Assembly: GCA_034387635.1 (NCBI GenBank)
Contig: JAOANU010000004.1
Span: 1,488,001-1,552,000, forward strand
Direction: 5' to 3'
Source of the DNA: Rhodosporidiobolus odoratus
Lineage: Eukaryota; Basidiomycota; Microbotryomycetes; Sporidiobolales; Sporidiobolaceae
DNA length: 64,000 bases
Below the pieces are notes generated by a model. That model was not told the DNA's origin and searched no databases. It was given only the letters and a program-made list of their open reading frames with translations. Position numbers and translations under genes: made by a program. Shown piece after piece: positions 1 to 11,700 of the stretch. The stretch's first letter is position 1. Each line of letters starts with the position of its first letter.

Positions 1-900
1 AGGAAGAAAGATTAGCTTGCCGAGCGCCCCGCATACAGCAGGAGAGAACTGACCATCTTGTCTTGTGGTTGTGTGGGTGTGTGAGTGTGGTGAAGGACTG
101 TGGGAGAGAAGCAGAAGACGAGCGGACCTCTAGGGATCTGCGACGAAACTGCAATGACGGCGATCTCAACGTTCAACCCCGAACCCTTTCCTATCTGAAC
201 CGGCGATGATGTCGGCGGCTGTTGGGCGCGATGGCAACATCGCGAGCGGCGATGAAATGCCGTCGTGACACTGTTGCAGCTGTAGTAGCCACGTCTATCA
301 AGCGGATGCTGAGGGGCGCAAGAACGCAGAGGAGAAACGAACGGCCGACGCGATAAGAATCCGCTCTTAACCGCGGCTGTTGTTCCCAGCGCTCTACAGC
401 AACTCGCTACGCGGTAGCAATCTCCAGCGAGCTTTGCCCTCCATTGTGCAGAAGCCCCCTCACAAGCAAGCGGAGTGGGCGGTGAGCGGCGAAGGGAGTT
501 TGCCCCATTTGAGAAGGTCACGCTATTAGACGGTACTTGCCCCTTGTCGGGCTTGCATCGGTTAGACAGTAGGCATTGACTTCAGACAAATAGTTGTAGT
601 CGCACCCTACGCGGCCGGATCCATCAATTCATTCAAGGGTCATGTCTCAAGCATCAGACCGGGCTGAGAGTCGACACTCCTTGCACACCCCCTGCAAAAC
701 TCCTCATGCTGCAGATCACATAATCCCCTATATCCCACTCGTTTTGCAGCAATCAGACGGGAAGTAGATGGCGTGCTTGCTCAGGGATCTGAGCTGTTAT
801 AGCTGGCAGAGCTTGACGCTGCAGAAAACAAGCAAGTCAATGTACAGCATCTTGTGCTTGCTGAGGGGAAAGTCAGTGTACCTCCATATGACCTATCTGT
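1..900. other. Gene-poor left edge
   Basis: I recognise no gene here. A minus-strand open frame at 12-521 has no family signature and a low-complexity, Ser/Arg/Pro-rich translation. The stretch holds one exact copy of the dispersed motif TTGAGAAGGTCA at 509-520 and, from about 740, the start of the segment that is repeated near 2.47 kb. Confidence 0.4.
509..520 (+). repeat. Dispersed motif TTGAGAAGGTCA, leftmost copy
   Basis: Exact copy in the gene-poor left edge; its left flank TTTGCCCCA is similar to that of the near-copy at 36149. Confidence 0.6.
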
Positions 901-3300
901 AGATGACACGTATGAAGGACAAGCACGAGTTAGTACTTGTGACAATGGTTAAGAAGCATTGAGAGGAAGCAACCTACCTCGTAGTAGCTCACAACAAAGC
1001 GGAAGACTTCAAGCAGAGGACCATGAACACCTTTGTCAACACATGCCTCATTGACTCCATCCAGGCGGCTCAGGTGCAATGCCATTTGGTGGCCAAACTG
1101 CTGGTTCAGGTTCCGCCTCGCCCACTCTTGATGCAATTGGTATGTTGCAAGAGGCTTGCTGAGGATGAAGGAGAACCAATCCCGACGACACAGATGCAGC
1201 AAGTTTAGACTTCGACATGTGGCAAGGAAATGGAGGAGGAGGAGCTCGAAGACGGAAGAAATGGAGGATTTCTTGATGGTGTTTTGACATAATAGGTTGT
1301 TGACGGCCTGGTAAAGGTTTGTTGAATCCCGAGGCGACGGCCCGAGGCAATATGCAGAGAGACACCTGAGGCATGGCGCTCTGTAGGTAGATCTACCTGG
1401 GAGAAAGATACTTCTGGGCCGCCACCCTGGGGGTATTGTTCTGCTGGTGCAAGTTCAAGCTTGAAACATGACTCGTGGGGTTGACTGTGTGGGATCAAAC
1501 CCCTGCAGTATCAACACAGCAGTACAGGTATGAGAAGAAGAGCCTGGGTATAGACGAGGAAAGACAGCTTCCTAGAGCGTGCAATGGACGGTTGACTCTC
1601 TTAAGAAGGTAAGCACAGGTCCCGGACCAGGGTCGTCCAGTTTTTTGACACATGCTGCCAAAGCCGCCAGTCCTTGAGCAGACAAAGTTCAGCCTTGGCA
1701 CTGCGCAGGGCGAGGAGGAGCAGGACAAGGCACACCTGTCAACGCTGGTGTCCTCATATCCCTTAAATTCCCGAAGGGCCCACATGCCGGCTTTACCAAA
1801 CTGCTCAGGTGTTCAAGTAAGCGAGACCATGTGTGCGGTATCAGTAGTGGTCTACAAATGAACAGAGAAGGAGAGAAAGTGCCGCGGACTGGCCACGGGC
1901 CACCACAGCAGCCCCCATAGCGCCGCACGCTTGCAGTGCTCTCGCTATACTCTCTGCAGTCTTTGAGGCGTAAGTACCAGTGCGGGGGAGAAACTCGGTA
2001 GAATCAGCACTTCTGCAAGGTCAGGCAAAGGAAAGAGTAGCCTCGTTCCTGGCTGCTGGAGAGGCTGACGCTCAGCGGGCCTACAATGGAGTCGGGAACT
2101 GTGCTGTATGCGTGAACGAACCGCAAGCACAAGACGCGGTTTTGATATTGTGTTTGGTCAAAGAAAAGCTCACGCAACCAAAGACTTTGATAGGCCAAGG
2201 TAGCGACTGCCCAAGCCTTAGTGTGGTTGCAAGTGGCATGCATGTGGAGCATATCCCTCCTCCTGTGGGTGTAGCATCATGCTTGTACTGTGCAGCTCCA
2301 TCAACAATCTGAGAATGCAGGCCGGGTTGAGAAGGTTGCGAAGTAAAGTTGCTGATTTGGTAGCTGAAAAACCCACAGTTGCTCTGCAGCACCTCCTCTC
2401 TCTGATTGCCTCGGCATGCTGCAGTACCTTCCACAGACCACATTCTCTAATACAGCCTACATGCCACCTAGGCTGCGACGATCAGACGGGAAGTAGGGGT
2501 CGTGCTTGCGCAGGGATCTCAATAGGACAGCCGCGGGCGTATACTTTCCCTGTGGATCAGTCAAATGGCGCGGTCAGTAAGGTTCTTCGGACCGAGGAGG
2601 GGAAGGCAATACAGTAGTCTGATCGATCTGGAAATCAAATAGACAATACCGAGGGTCAGTTACAGCATGTCCGGGCGGGACAAGGGGCGAGACACCCACA
2701 CAATAAAAGCCTTTGAAGTATCGGAAAGCTTCCTCCAAGTGACCATGAACACCTTTTCTTTGACAGGCTGCCTGTACAGCTTCCCAATTTTTGAAGTGAC
2801 TTGCCATCTTGTTGGCATACTCTGGGGTGAGGTTGATAGACACCCACTGCTGATCTAACTTGTAGGTGTTGTCCGCGGCGGGCCTGGTTTGAAGGAAACG
2901 TCCCCACCCAGCCTGATTCAGCTCGAGTCTCTCACCTCCGCGAATCAATACAATAAAGTAAAGGAAGAGAATTTCGAAGACCGCATATGTGAGCTCATGG
3001 TTATTTCTGGAGTGTTGGCGCAAGTTGCTGATGGCTCTGAAGAGAAGGTTTGGACCGGAGGCGATAAAAGACCGCTGCCCTGAGGCATGGCTGGTCTCAG
3101 ATTCGTTGAAGTAGCTGAGGTGGCAAATCACAGCATCACACTCCTCTTCTTCGGGGAGGGGTTCAGCAGAGGCGATTTCGGGCTTGAAGTAAGAAGTATG
3201 CATTCTGCGAGGCAGATTTTTTTTGTAAGTGGCATGTTCTCATCAGAGGCTTCAAGCTTCTGGAAGGACAGCCTCACTTTCCAGTTGTGAAGAGGCGGTC
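740..3300. repeat. Direct (tandem) duplication, diverged
   Basis: The sequence around 750-790 (ATCAGACGGGAAGTAG, then CGTGCTTGC, then CAGGGATCT) recurs around 2480-2520 with few changes. Both copies sit at the same distance from their KGVHG exons (930-1202 and 2574-3203). The offset is about 1.73 kb in the same orientation. Coding and non-coding parts are both recognisable, so a genomic segment was duplicated, not a retrocopy. Confidence 0.5.
930..1202 (-). CDS. Unrecognised protein, paralogous copy A (exon or fragment)
   Basis: A 90-codon minus-strand frame whose middle matches the frame at 2574-3203. Both contain a Q-x-W-x3-NL stretch, then M-A-x-H, then an ACxxKGVHG core followed by L-x-E-x-FR and an aromatic pair. 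The homologous stretch ends at corresponding places in the two copies, just before gt dinucleotides (gtaggt here, gtgggt in copy B), so I read it as one internal exon of a larger gene. I recognise no family. Copy A lacks the long upstream part seen in copy B, so it may be a truncated relative. Similarity between the copies is visible by eye; function is unknown. Confidence 0.35.
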   Translation of the reverse strand: MLHLCRRDWFSFILSKPLATYQLHQEWARRNLNQQFGHQMALHLSRLDGVNEACVDKGVHGPLLEVFRFVVSYYEVGCFLSMLLNHCHKY

Positions 3301-3869
3301 AGGCAGCGGAACCAATCGCCGATCATTACTCGGCTGCCGGAAGGATTCAGTAAGGGTGACAAAGACGGCAAGAGCGAGCACTCACAGCAAGTAAATGGCT
3401 GTACTTCTTACAGAGCTCCCCGAGTAGCTCGAGCCGCCGACTGTCTCTTGCCGAGGGTGTCGAATGCAGGTGGTGAGGTTGATACAACGGAATGATGGTG
3501 ATTCCCTGTAGAACCACGCCAGTCAGCGGCCATACGTCTCGTACTTGGTACCTTGCGAAGCGCAGCGCAGTAGTGAATAAGGAAAGACAGCTCACCACCA
3601 GGTCCGTAGGTAGGTGGACAGTTTCTGCTAGAATGGCGGCGGGTCCGGTGGCGTCTAATTCCTTAACCCAACTCGCCAAGGCCGCAACACCTGCAGTCTG
3701 GACGTCAGCGTAGTGGGGCTCGAAAGGGAGCGCAGCTAGACACACCTGTAAGGGCAAACTCAAACATCGGGTTTTCGCCCTCGACCTCCTCCTCAAATCC
3801 CTCGAGGTCCGTCAGAGCGAGAGTGCCAGCTTCGCAGAACCGCTCGGGTGTCGCTGTGAGCAATGACAT
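2574..3869 (-). CDS. Unrecognised multi-exon protein, paralogous copy B
   Basis: Minus-strand gene proposed from two open exons. The 5' exon starts at the ATG at 3869 (reads MSLLTATPERF...), is acidic, and splices to a stretch around 3500-3750 that reads like a folded helical domain. The 3' exon (3203 to about 2690) carries the ACQRKGVHG core shared with copy A at 930-1202, then a short last exon ends with the stop at 2574. A tag acceptor immediately precedes the ATG at 3869, so an upstream exon (perhaps within 3925-4149) is possible. I recognise no family and the exon joins are inferred by eye. Copy A lies about 1.7 kb away in the same orientation, so this is a tandem family. Confidence 0.35.
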
Positions 3870-4912
3870 GTCTACGGGTGAAGAGCAAGACGGTGCAAGA
3901 GAGAGAAAGAAGGACACCGAAAGCTCAGATCGGCTGTTCAGGAGTACACGGAGAAGCCGGAGGACGGGAGATACACAGCCTTGACCTTGACTGTGGCAGT
4001 GAACCTAAAGCCAGTCCGTGCTGAGCGAGTCCAATGCCTGATGTAGACAAGAGCGTCAGTTTGCCGCCTGCTGGTGAAGAGGAAAGGCAGTAAATCTCAT
4101 AAGACTGAGAAGGGGTGAGTGCGAACACTCGAAACAAGTCTGGCGCCAAGTGACTATAACACTACGCACCGATCACTTTTGCGCTATAACAAGGCAGAGC
4201 GCCTGCCAGCCGTCCGTGGCCTGCCGAACGAGCCTACTCTGATCAAGTTGAAACGTTGAAGGATAGACCAAGGAAGGTGAAAGCTCAGTGACTGATGCGC
4301 TGAACGGCCGTACAGGAAGGCGATGTTGTCTGCAGCTCTGTCGCTACGCGCCGAGCGGATCGAGGTCAGAACGCTACGCCTTCCAGCGCGGGGGATGGTC
4401 GATCAGAAGAAAGCTCGAGCCTAAAGTCGATCCGCACAATACAGTAAAGATATTACGAGGTGGCACGAAGCAGGTACCTGGACAAATGACGTCAGTATAC
4501 CTTGTACTTCGATGCTCTATTCAGCGACAAATCGGGGAAGGAGGAGAACACGGCGAAGGCGACGAACGATTGACTTACAGCAGATCCTCGCAAAAACCTT
4601 GTAAAGGCCCGTCGGCAGCCGGAGAGCAGTGAGCCACAAGATAAAGCGCCGAAGCCGCACGCGTACGACAGAGGAAGAGTGCTGCTGATAGTGTAACAAG
4701 GTGGAAGGTCGAGAAAACCAACGCCGAGGCGGCATGGCGAGCGGTGGTCCCTCTTGTGATGTATCGTGAGCTGCTCTGCCTTGCTGTCGGTAACTAGATT
4801 CGGCCCGAAACAGCGCTTCATGCATCTGCTATCCTCTTCGCAAGAACCGCGATTGAGGTTGTTCCCTCTCCCCATCTTTTGCTCTTTCCCCGACCCCGAA
4901 GCGGTTTGCGCG
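3870..4912. other. Intergenic, upstream of the Ras-like gene
   Basis: No convincing gene. A short minus-strand frame at 3925-4149 could be an upstream exon of the unrecognised gene at 2574-3869. The 3' part is the probable promoter and 5' leader of the GTPase that starts at 4913; a pyrimidine-rich tract precedes its ATG. Confidence 0.3.
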
Positions 4913-6579
4913 ATGGCTGGAGCTGCGCCTGTACCCCTCAAGCTCGTCATCGTGGGTGCGTTGCGGTTGTCCAGCTCGTTCGAAGGCGGGAAGTGATCAA
5001 GTTGAGCGATACGAGGGCGCGATTTAGCAGGCAGGTCGAATGTGGGGTATGGGGACTGGGTTGAGCTGAACAATGACAGTGGCGACCAGAGTGCAGCCAG
5101 CAGACTCAGCTCAGCAAGCGATATGGGAAGAGGAGAACAGCAAGGGGGAGTTGACGAGGAGGAGCGTCGCTGAGACTTTCCCTTTGTGTATCGGGACGCA
5201 GGCGACGGTGGTGTAGGCAAGAGCTCTATCACACTGCGACTCCTCGATCGGCCGTTCTCGGAAGAGGTAAGCCAGTCTTTTTCCTTTGCATACTCGTCGT
5301 CTGATTTTTGTTATGCTCACACAACGCTTGCCTTGCTGCAGTATGACCCTACCGTAGAGGATGCGTACTCTATCAATACGTACGTCGACGGGGTCGAATA
5401 TGCTATCGAAATCACCGATGTAAGAGGGATTCGCTTACTATCTCTCCTTTGCATGACCGCTGACAAACGCTTCACTGTGCACTTTGTCAGACTGCGGGTC
5501 AGGAAGAGTACCGAGGCCTCTGGAGCGAAACGAGCGCCAGGGAGGCGGACGCCTTCATTCTCGCGTGGGTTTCGACTTGCCTTCCCCACTGCTCAAGTGT
5601 CCCAGCTGGCTCCGGCTGACGTGCCCACCTTCTCACAGATATTCCATCGACTCTGCTTCATCCTTTGAGCTGTTACCAGATTTCCTGCATATGTACGTCG
5701 GATTTCGCTTCTTCCACCTCGAGCTTCTCTTCCTCTTCGTGCCCGCCATTACGGCTGTACTTTCATGCTCACTATTCTGTTTTGTACAGCATACGCAAAG
5801 TCAAGTCTCCGGACGACGAGCCTTCCACCAAAGTTACCCCAGAGAATACACCTTTCCCTTTCCTGCTCGTCGGTACGCCTCCTCACTTAGCTTTTGTTTT
5901 CTCGATTACCAACCCGCTTACTTCGTCTGCCTTGTCCGATCATCCTCACGTCGTACTGTACTGACCTTTTCTTTGGCTGTAGGCAACAAATGCGACCTTC
6001 CCCCTTCGACCCGAACCGTCACCGCACAACAAGGACTGACTTTCGCAAGACAAGCCGGCGGCTTGGTGAGTCCGCTTTCTCTCGTCTGTAATACCTCCTC
6101 GCCTCATCACCTGCGCCGATCTTTTTCCGGTTCCTCCGGCTTAAATCATCTCGTCCCTCTACGCGTTTTCTCACCTTTCCTCCTCCCAGTTCTCCGAAGT
6201 TTCGGCTAAAGCCCGTGTCAATATCGACTCCTCCTTCCTTCTTCTCCTCCGCTCCGTTATCCGTGCCAAATCCCTCCACACCGCTCACATCCGTCGTCTT
6301 CGCGGAGTCGACGACGGCCTCTTCAACTCGAATATTGCAATGCTCGACCGGCCCATCACGGGAGCCGCTTCGCAGAGTCCGAGAGGAAGCTTGAGTGGGG
6401 TGACGTATGAGGAGAAGATGGGAGGGGGCGCGAGGGGGAAAGCGATGAGGCGGGACCCGAGCTTGGCAATGGACAGGCGGAGGAGTTTGAGCATAGGAGG
6501 ATTGGGGAGGGATCCGAGTACGTTGCAAGGTGCGCAGCGGGAGGAACACGGCAAGGGGTGTGGATGTGTTGTGAGTTAG
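4913..6579 (+). CDS. Ras-like small GTPase with long C-terminal tail and CAAX box
   Basis: Membrane-anchored signalling GTPase by family. It is split into about eight exons; exon 1 is 4913-4955, exon 2 is 5202-5266, exon 3 is 5342-5419 and exon 4 is 5491-5564, all with GT-AG borders. Spliced, it reads KLVIV, then P-loop GDGGVGKSS, switch I YDPTVEDAY, DTAGQEEY, NKCD and EVSAKA, so every GTP-binding motif (G1-G5) is present. The protein ends CVVS, a prenylation CAAX box, with a second cysteine just before it. Unusual points are an insertion rich in charged and proline residues between the fourth helix region and the NKCD strand, and a tail of roughly 80 residues rich in Arg, Gly and Ser before the CAAX box. 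It is clearly Ras superfamily, Ras branch, but I cannot assign it to Ras1, Rsr1 or Rheb. The first exon is short and is fixed by the G|GC split inside the P-loop. Confidence 0.9.
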
Positions 6580-6765
6580 TCTGCACGGCTCAGGTCATGC
6601 AGGCTTTGCTTTGCGCTTTCTACCCTTCATCTTCCTTCATCTTACTCGCTTTGCCTTTCTTCTTGCCCTATCGCTATCTTGTTGAATCGATCTCGTAGTA
6701 ATTTGTCCGATTGCTCCTCTCTTCTTGTCCTCCCTCTGTTGTCCCAGCGCAGGCGCAGCGAAATC

Positions 6766-6781
6766 AGAAATGACCTTCTCA
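6766..6781 (+). repeat. Solo site identical over 16 bp to the Crypton left junction
   Basis: AGAAATGACCTTCTCA occurs here and at 40877-40892. It lies 8 bp from the stop of the minus-strand gene at 6789. No Crypton coding sequence is adjacent. Confidence 0.65.
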
Positions 6782-6788
6782 TATCCGT

Positions 6789-8414
6789 CTACACATGTCC
6801 CATCGCCCCCCGTGGAGGCTGCGGCAATACGATAGGTCGTATGATTGGATCTATGACCGGGTCAACCGGGCCAGTCCGAGTTGTAGGCCAAAAAGTGTTG
6901 ATCCCGCAGTGCACTTGAAGAGACCGGCGCGTTAAGTCGTCCTGCAAGCGTGTTAGGCGTCTGTCGAACCGGATTTGAGCGTGGCAGGTCACGAAGTCAC
7001 CATGCTCGTCACGTTGCTCGCCGGTGACGACGAGTGACCACACCGTGTCTTGAGGAAGCGGGTCGGTACCAAAGAGCGTTTGAAAGCTCGAGGTGATGCA
7101 TTTCCACCGCACATGGCGAGCGGGAGAGGCGATACTGGGACTGCCATGAGGTTGTGACGTGTATGCTGCACGTCAAAAAGCTGTTAGGCTGTAGTACGTC
7201 GGGACAGTTGAAAAGGGCCACGTTGTACCGGAATCGAGAGTTCTGCTATTTGCGGGATCACCTGTGCCGCCGCCGTACTCTCCGCGATCAAACTTGACCA
7301 GCTGTTGAGGCCTGAAAGGTCGACTGGATGGACCGAGCGCGGTTAGTGGCGCCGGACCGGGGAAATAGTGAGTGTTGGAAGCCACGGGCGAGAAGACCCG
7401 CTCCCTTCCGGATGAAGTGACAGGGAAGGCAGGGGCCGGAACGCTGACAATGAAGGGATCGTTGGCTGAAGAAGAGTAACATATAAGTAATGGGGCATCA
7501 ACCGTGCGCAGAGGCTGGGGTCTCACCGATTCCGGTCCCGCTACGAACGGTGAACAGCCAAGGGTGGATTCGGTAAAGGCGGACGTAGTTTGCGATGCGT
7601 TCGAGGCCCGGCGTGTCGACATACATGTGCATGATGAAGGTGCGAGCGAAGTTCTGGATGACCTCGGGGAGCCTTAGACCGCTTATCTCAAGGCCACAAT
7701 GTCGAGTTAGTCTTGTAGTCGAGAGGAGGAGTCGATGCCAACTCACCGACGGCCACAGCTCGCGTTGAATCCCCACCTCCCCATACAGACCTTCGAGCTG
7801 TTTTACGGAGGAAAGAAAGTGCGGAAAGACGGAGGATGAGACCGGGTTACACGGAGTAGAGAGTAGTGTTATTTACCTCGAAGCCAACCCTGCGTATCTA
7901 ATTGGTATGTCCACTCTGATTAGTCTAGGGATGTGTAGATGAACCGTCAAGAGTCGGACTTACCCAGAGACGTTACAAGAGATGGCAAAGGCTGGATGTT
8001 CTCTGGCCTCGGTTGCTCGATCTCATACGGCAGACGAAAGGATGCTGGCGGATCCGCATGCGGTAAATGGTGCTCGTCGGTTCCATCTGCGTTCTCGCGA
8101 GGGACTGTGGATCAACATGTCAGTGAGTGAGCTAAGGTTTTGGCGGAGGCGAATGCGGCGCAAGAGAATAGTACGGACTGAGAGCATTTGGACGGCTGCG
8201 ACCCTCGAGTCGATACCTCGGCGGATAGTGTCCAAGTTGGGAGGCCATGACGCAAGTCGAGGTGCTGGACACGGTGGGGCTGCACGAGGTGACGGACGGG
8301 AGCAAGATGGATCTGCGTTGCCTGCACGGACACCGAAGCGCGGGAGACACCACGGAGTTGGCGAGGAAAGCTGTAGCCCGACCGGACAAACCGCGGAGCC
8401 GTCACGCTTGCCAT
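6789..8414 (-). CDS. Multi-exon protein, possibly mitochondrial (Tim44/L45-like?)
   Basis: The minus-strand exons are well supported from 7.8 kb downward. An exon reading LEGLYGEVGIQRELWPS splices in phase to ISGLRLPEVIQNF... and on to LYRIHPWLFTVRSG; next comes a Pro-rich exon beginning ANDPFIVSV. A final exon has the strand-like run GDFVTCHAQIRFDRR and stops at 6789. A possible N-terminal exon from the ATG at 8414 is rich in Arg, Ser, Val and His and lacks acidic residues, as mitochondrial presequences do; its join to the rest is not settled. The tryptophan-plus-beta-strand ending resembles Tim44-like domains (MRPL45/Mba1), but this is a weak visual resemblance. The stop lies only about 10 bp from a copy of the dispersed TGACCTTCTCA motif. 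Confidence 0.4.
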
Positions 8415-8695
8415 CACGGACGTTGCCACCCATTTCTGTCACAACTGTAGCTCGCGGCGAGTTTGGGCGAGTGCTACTTAGAGCGCGGAACTCGAGGGGC
8501 CCGGATCCCCTCAGCCAGGAAGTGGTCGGCAAAGCAATAACAATCCAGAACTCGATTTTTGTAGTCGCCGCGTTAGTCACGGAAATCTACGACAAGTCTG
8601 CGGTTCGACGAGCCCGGTCGGTTCAGCCAGGTAACCAGCGGGCATGTCGCTCCCTCCATGTACAAGTCAGGGAGAATGAGCGAGAAAAGCAGTGC

Positions 8696-8707
8696 TGACC
8701 TTCTCAA
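8696..8707 (-). repeat. Dispersed motif TTGAGAAGGTCA, copy near the SKI3 3' end
   Basis: Exact copy of the 12-bp motif on the minus strand, about 40 bp beyond the SKI3 stop codon and between two convergently read blocks. See the motif finding. Confidence 0.6.
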
Positions 8708-8748
8708 CCCAAACCGGCGAACAACGCCAACCTCGGCGCGGCAACGCT

Positions 8749-11700
8749 CTATACCTTCCGTAACGCCGCACTCGCCGTCTCCCACTTACTTCTCGCCTTC
8801 TGCTCCCAAGGCGCCGCGAAGAGAGCCTTCTCGAACCATCGCAGCGCTTCTGCCTCCACGTCCACCTGTTCCTCCCCTTCAATCTCTCCTTCCCTCGCCA
8901 AGGCTATGAGGCCAAGCACACGAGCGCGTAGAGAGCGGGCAACGGCGTCTTCCGCTCCTGCTTGCGGCGGAACTCGAGGTCGGATTAGGCGTTCGGCGAT
9001 GTCGAGGTTTTCGCTGGTCGAGACTTCGTCGTTCAGTTGAGAGTTGTCAAGCGAAGAAAAGGTCGGCAGGGTGCAGAGGAGGTAAGCGATCCGAGATCGA
9101 GATGAGGTGGCCCAAGGGAAAGCGTGGAGAGCTCGGGAGACGCCGAAGAGAGCGGAAGACGGGTCGTTCTGTGTAAAGGTTGCGGATTAGCGAGAGGTGG
9201 CGGTCAGGGCTAGTACGAGGCTGACCTTGAGCAGATGCTGCAGAACGGTTAACCGCGCAATCTCAGGATCATGCTTGACGTTTGCATCGAGACTGAATTT
9301 GCTCGTTCCTTCTAGAATAGCAGCGTCGTTGCTGGCGACGGCATAGGCCTGGACGATACGCTTGAGGAAGAGAGGCGAGGAGCTCTTGTTATATCTGACA
9401 GGAAAGGAAGGTCAGACAGACCTACTGAAGCAAAGAGAGAAACACCAATCAGAAATCGAAGGATATCGTGACGTACTGGTCGGGAGCATCCATCAGAGCA
9501 GCGAGTGCGCGATCCTCGTCTCCTTCGGCCCAGTAGACTCTCGCCGAAGCCGCGGCAAGATGGTCGCCGACGGTCCCTCCCAAGCTTCCATCCACCTCTT
9601 CCTTCGCAAGCTCCAACGTCATCTTCGCGCCATGTGCGTCATCCGACCAAAACTGACCCATCGCAGTACCGAGCCTGCATTCGGTAACAAGCAGGATCGT
9701 CTGCTCCTTGCTCAGCCCGCCATTGGTCGGTTGCTCTGCCGCTTCCTCAATATTGAGCAACGACAAAGCCGCCTCGAACGCCTCAAGCGCGCCGTCGTAA
9801 TTCTTCGCAGCGAGCCTGACTCGCCCAAGATTTGTCTGTGCGATGACATACTGACCTTCGACTTCCGGTGATTCGTCGACTTCGTACAGCTCTTCGAGGA
9901 GCGACGCAGCTTTCTCAAAGGCTGAGCATGCCGATTCGAGATCGCCGACTTGCTCGAGCATGAGCGCGGAGAGGTGAACGGCGTGATGATCGGCGGGTTT
10001 CTGGGTAAGGTAGCGGGTGAGAGAGAAGAGAGGAGCGGAGAGAGCTTCGGTGGCCGAAGGCGTCGAGGTAGCGAGGGATTGAGCGAAAGAGCTGGAAGAG
10101 GAAGGAATGGAAGCTTTGTACTTGACGAATGCACGACTTGCGTAGCTGTAGTCGGCTTCGGGCGAGGTGTTTGGAAGGGTAAAGGCGTGCTCGAGGAGAA
10201 CTGCCGCTTCGACGGCGTGACCGGCCATGTCGGCGAGAGTCGCTTGTCCGATCCACGCCGCCGTCCATTCCGAGTCGAGCACCTGCGCCTTGAGGAACGC
10301 CTGATTGGCGAGATCCTCATCGCCGTGAACGAGGTAAAAGAGTCCGAGGTTGGTCCAGGGGACGGCGGTGCGTGAGTTGTGCTCGACAGAGCGAATGAAG
10401 CAGTGCTGAGCGAGACGAGGCGAGAGGTCGAAGGAGAGAACACCCAGGGCGTTCCAGAATGTCGAGTTGAGAGGTTCCTTGTGTAGAGCGTACTTGAGGC
10501 ACTTGATCGCTTGCTGCAAAGCTTGCTCGGGATCAACGCCGGAAGAGGAGAACGACGAGAGATGCGGGCGGAAGTCGCTGATGGCGACGCCGAGGTCGAA
10601 CCAGGCGGACCCAATGGCGGCCTCGTTCTGCGTTTCGAGAAGGACTCGCATCTTGAACGCCAGTACAGAAACGGCGACCGCTAGCACACAGGCCGATGCG
10701 TCGTCCTTGACCTTTTGCATCGTTGCGACGGTGACAGTCGTCATGCCAGCAATCTTGCCGTCGACGCCCTGTTCCGCAAGGTGACCAAGGAGAGTCTCGA
10801 CAAACGGCGTCCACTGGTCCGCATGTTCTGACTCTGGGATCTTGCCCAACCCAACAAGGGTTTCCGCCGCAATCTTCCAAGCCACCCTGGTCGCAGTCCC
10901 CCCTTGGATGATGGCGGTCGCTTCCCTCAAAGCTTCGGTGAACGACTCCTCGGCTCGAACGACGAATCCTCTGCGTTGCTCGTCGAGTCCCTTCGCGAGC
11001 GACGTCTCTGCCAGGACGACCTTGACGCCGAGTTCATCCGGTCGGTCCGCAAGGATCTCCTGGAGCGTCTTGATCGCAGGTTCGACGAGACCGATCTCTC
11101 GCTGTACGTCGGCGATGGCATACTTGGCGAACCAGGAGGTAGGGTCCAGGTCGAGCGCCTTAACAAAGACCTTGAGCGCGGCGATGTGCTTTCCCGACTG
11201 GCGATAAGCGGTCCCGAGCTTGAGCCACGTCGAGAGGTCGTCGGGCGAGCCTCGGAGAGCGGCTTGGAAGGCGGTGATGGCTTGAGGGTATTTCTTCGAG
11301 TTCTGCAGATGAAAGATCCTGAGTCAGCTCGCAGGAGGAAGGTATGTGTGCACGGGCGAGGAACGTACTAGCTCGCTGCCACCGATTGCCTTCCACGCCC
11401 AAGCCAGCCTCTTCGCAGCCTTACCTCCCATTCCGATCTTCCCCTTGTTCCCATCAACCACTCGTCTCGCGATAACCTCGACCAGGCTCCACTCTCCCAG
11501 TTCGGCAAACTCTTCAGCCAGGTACTTCGCCGCGACCTCTTGTCCTGGGTCAAGCTCGAACGCTTTCTGAAAGCACTTCGACGCGCGCTCCCAGTCCGGT
11601 GTGGCAAGGGAGCGATAGTACAGCCCGAGGGAGGTAAAGGCGGGGGCATAGGATGGAAGGGCACGAAGGGAAGCAATGTAGGCATCGTAGGCCTCGGTAG

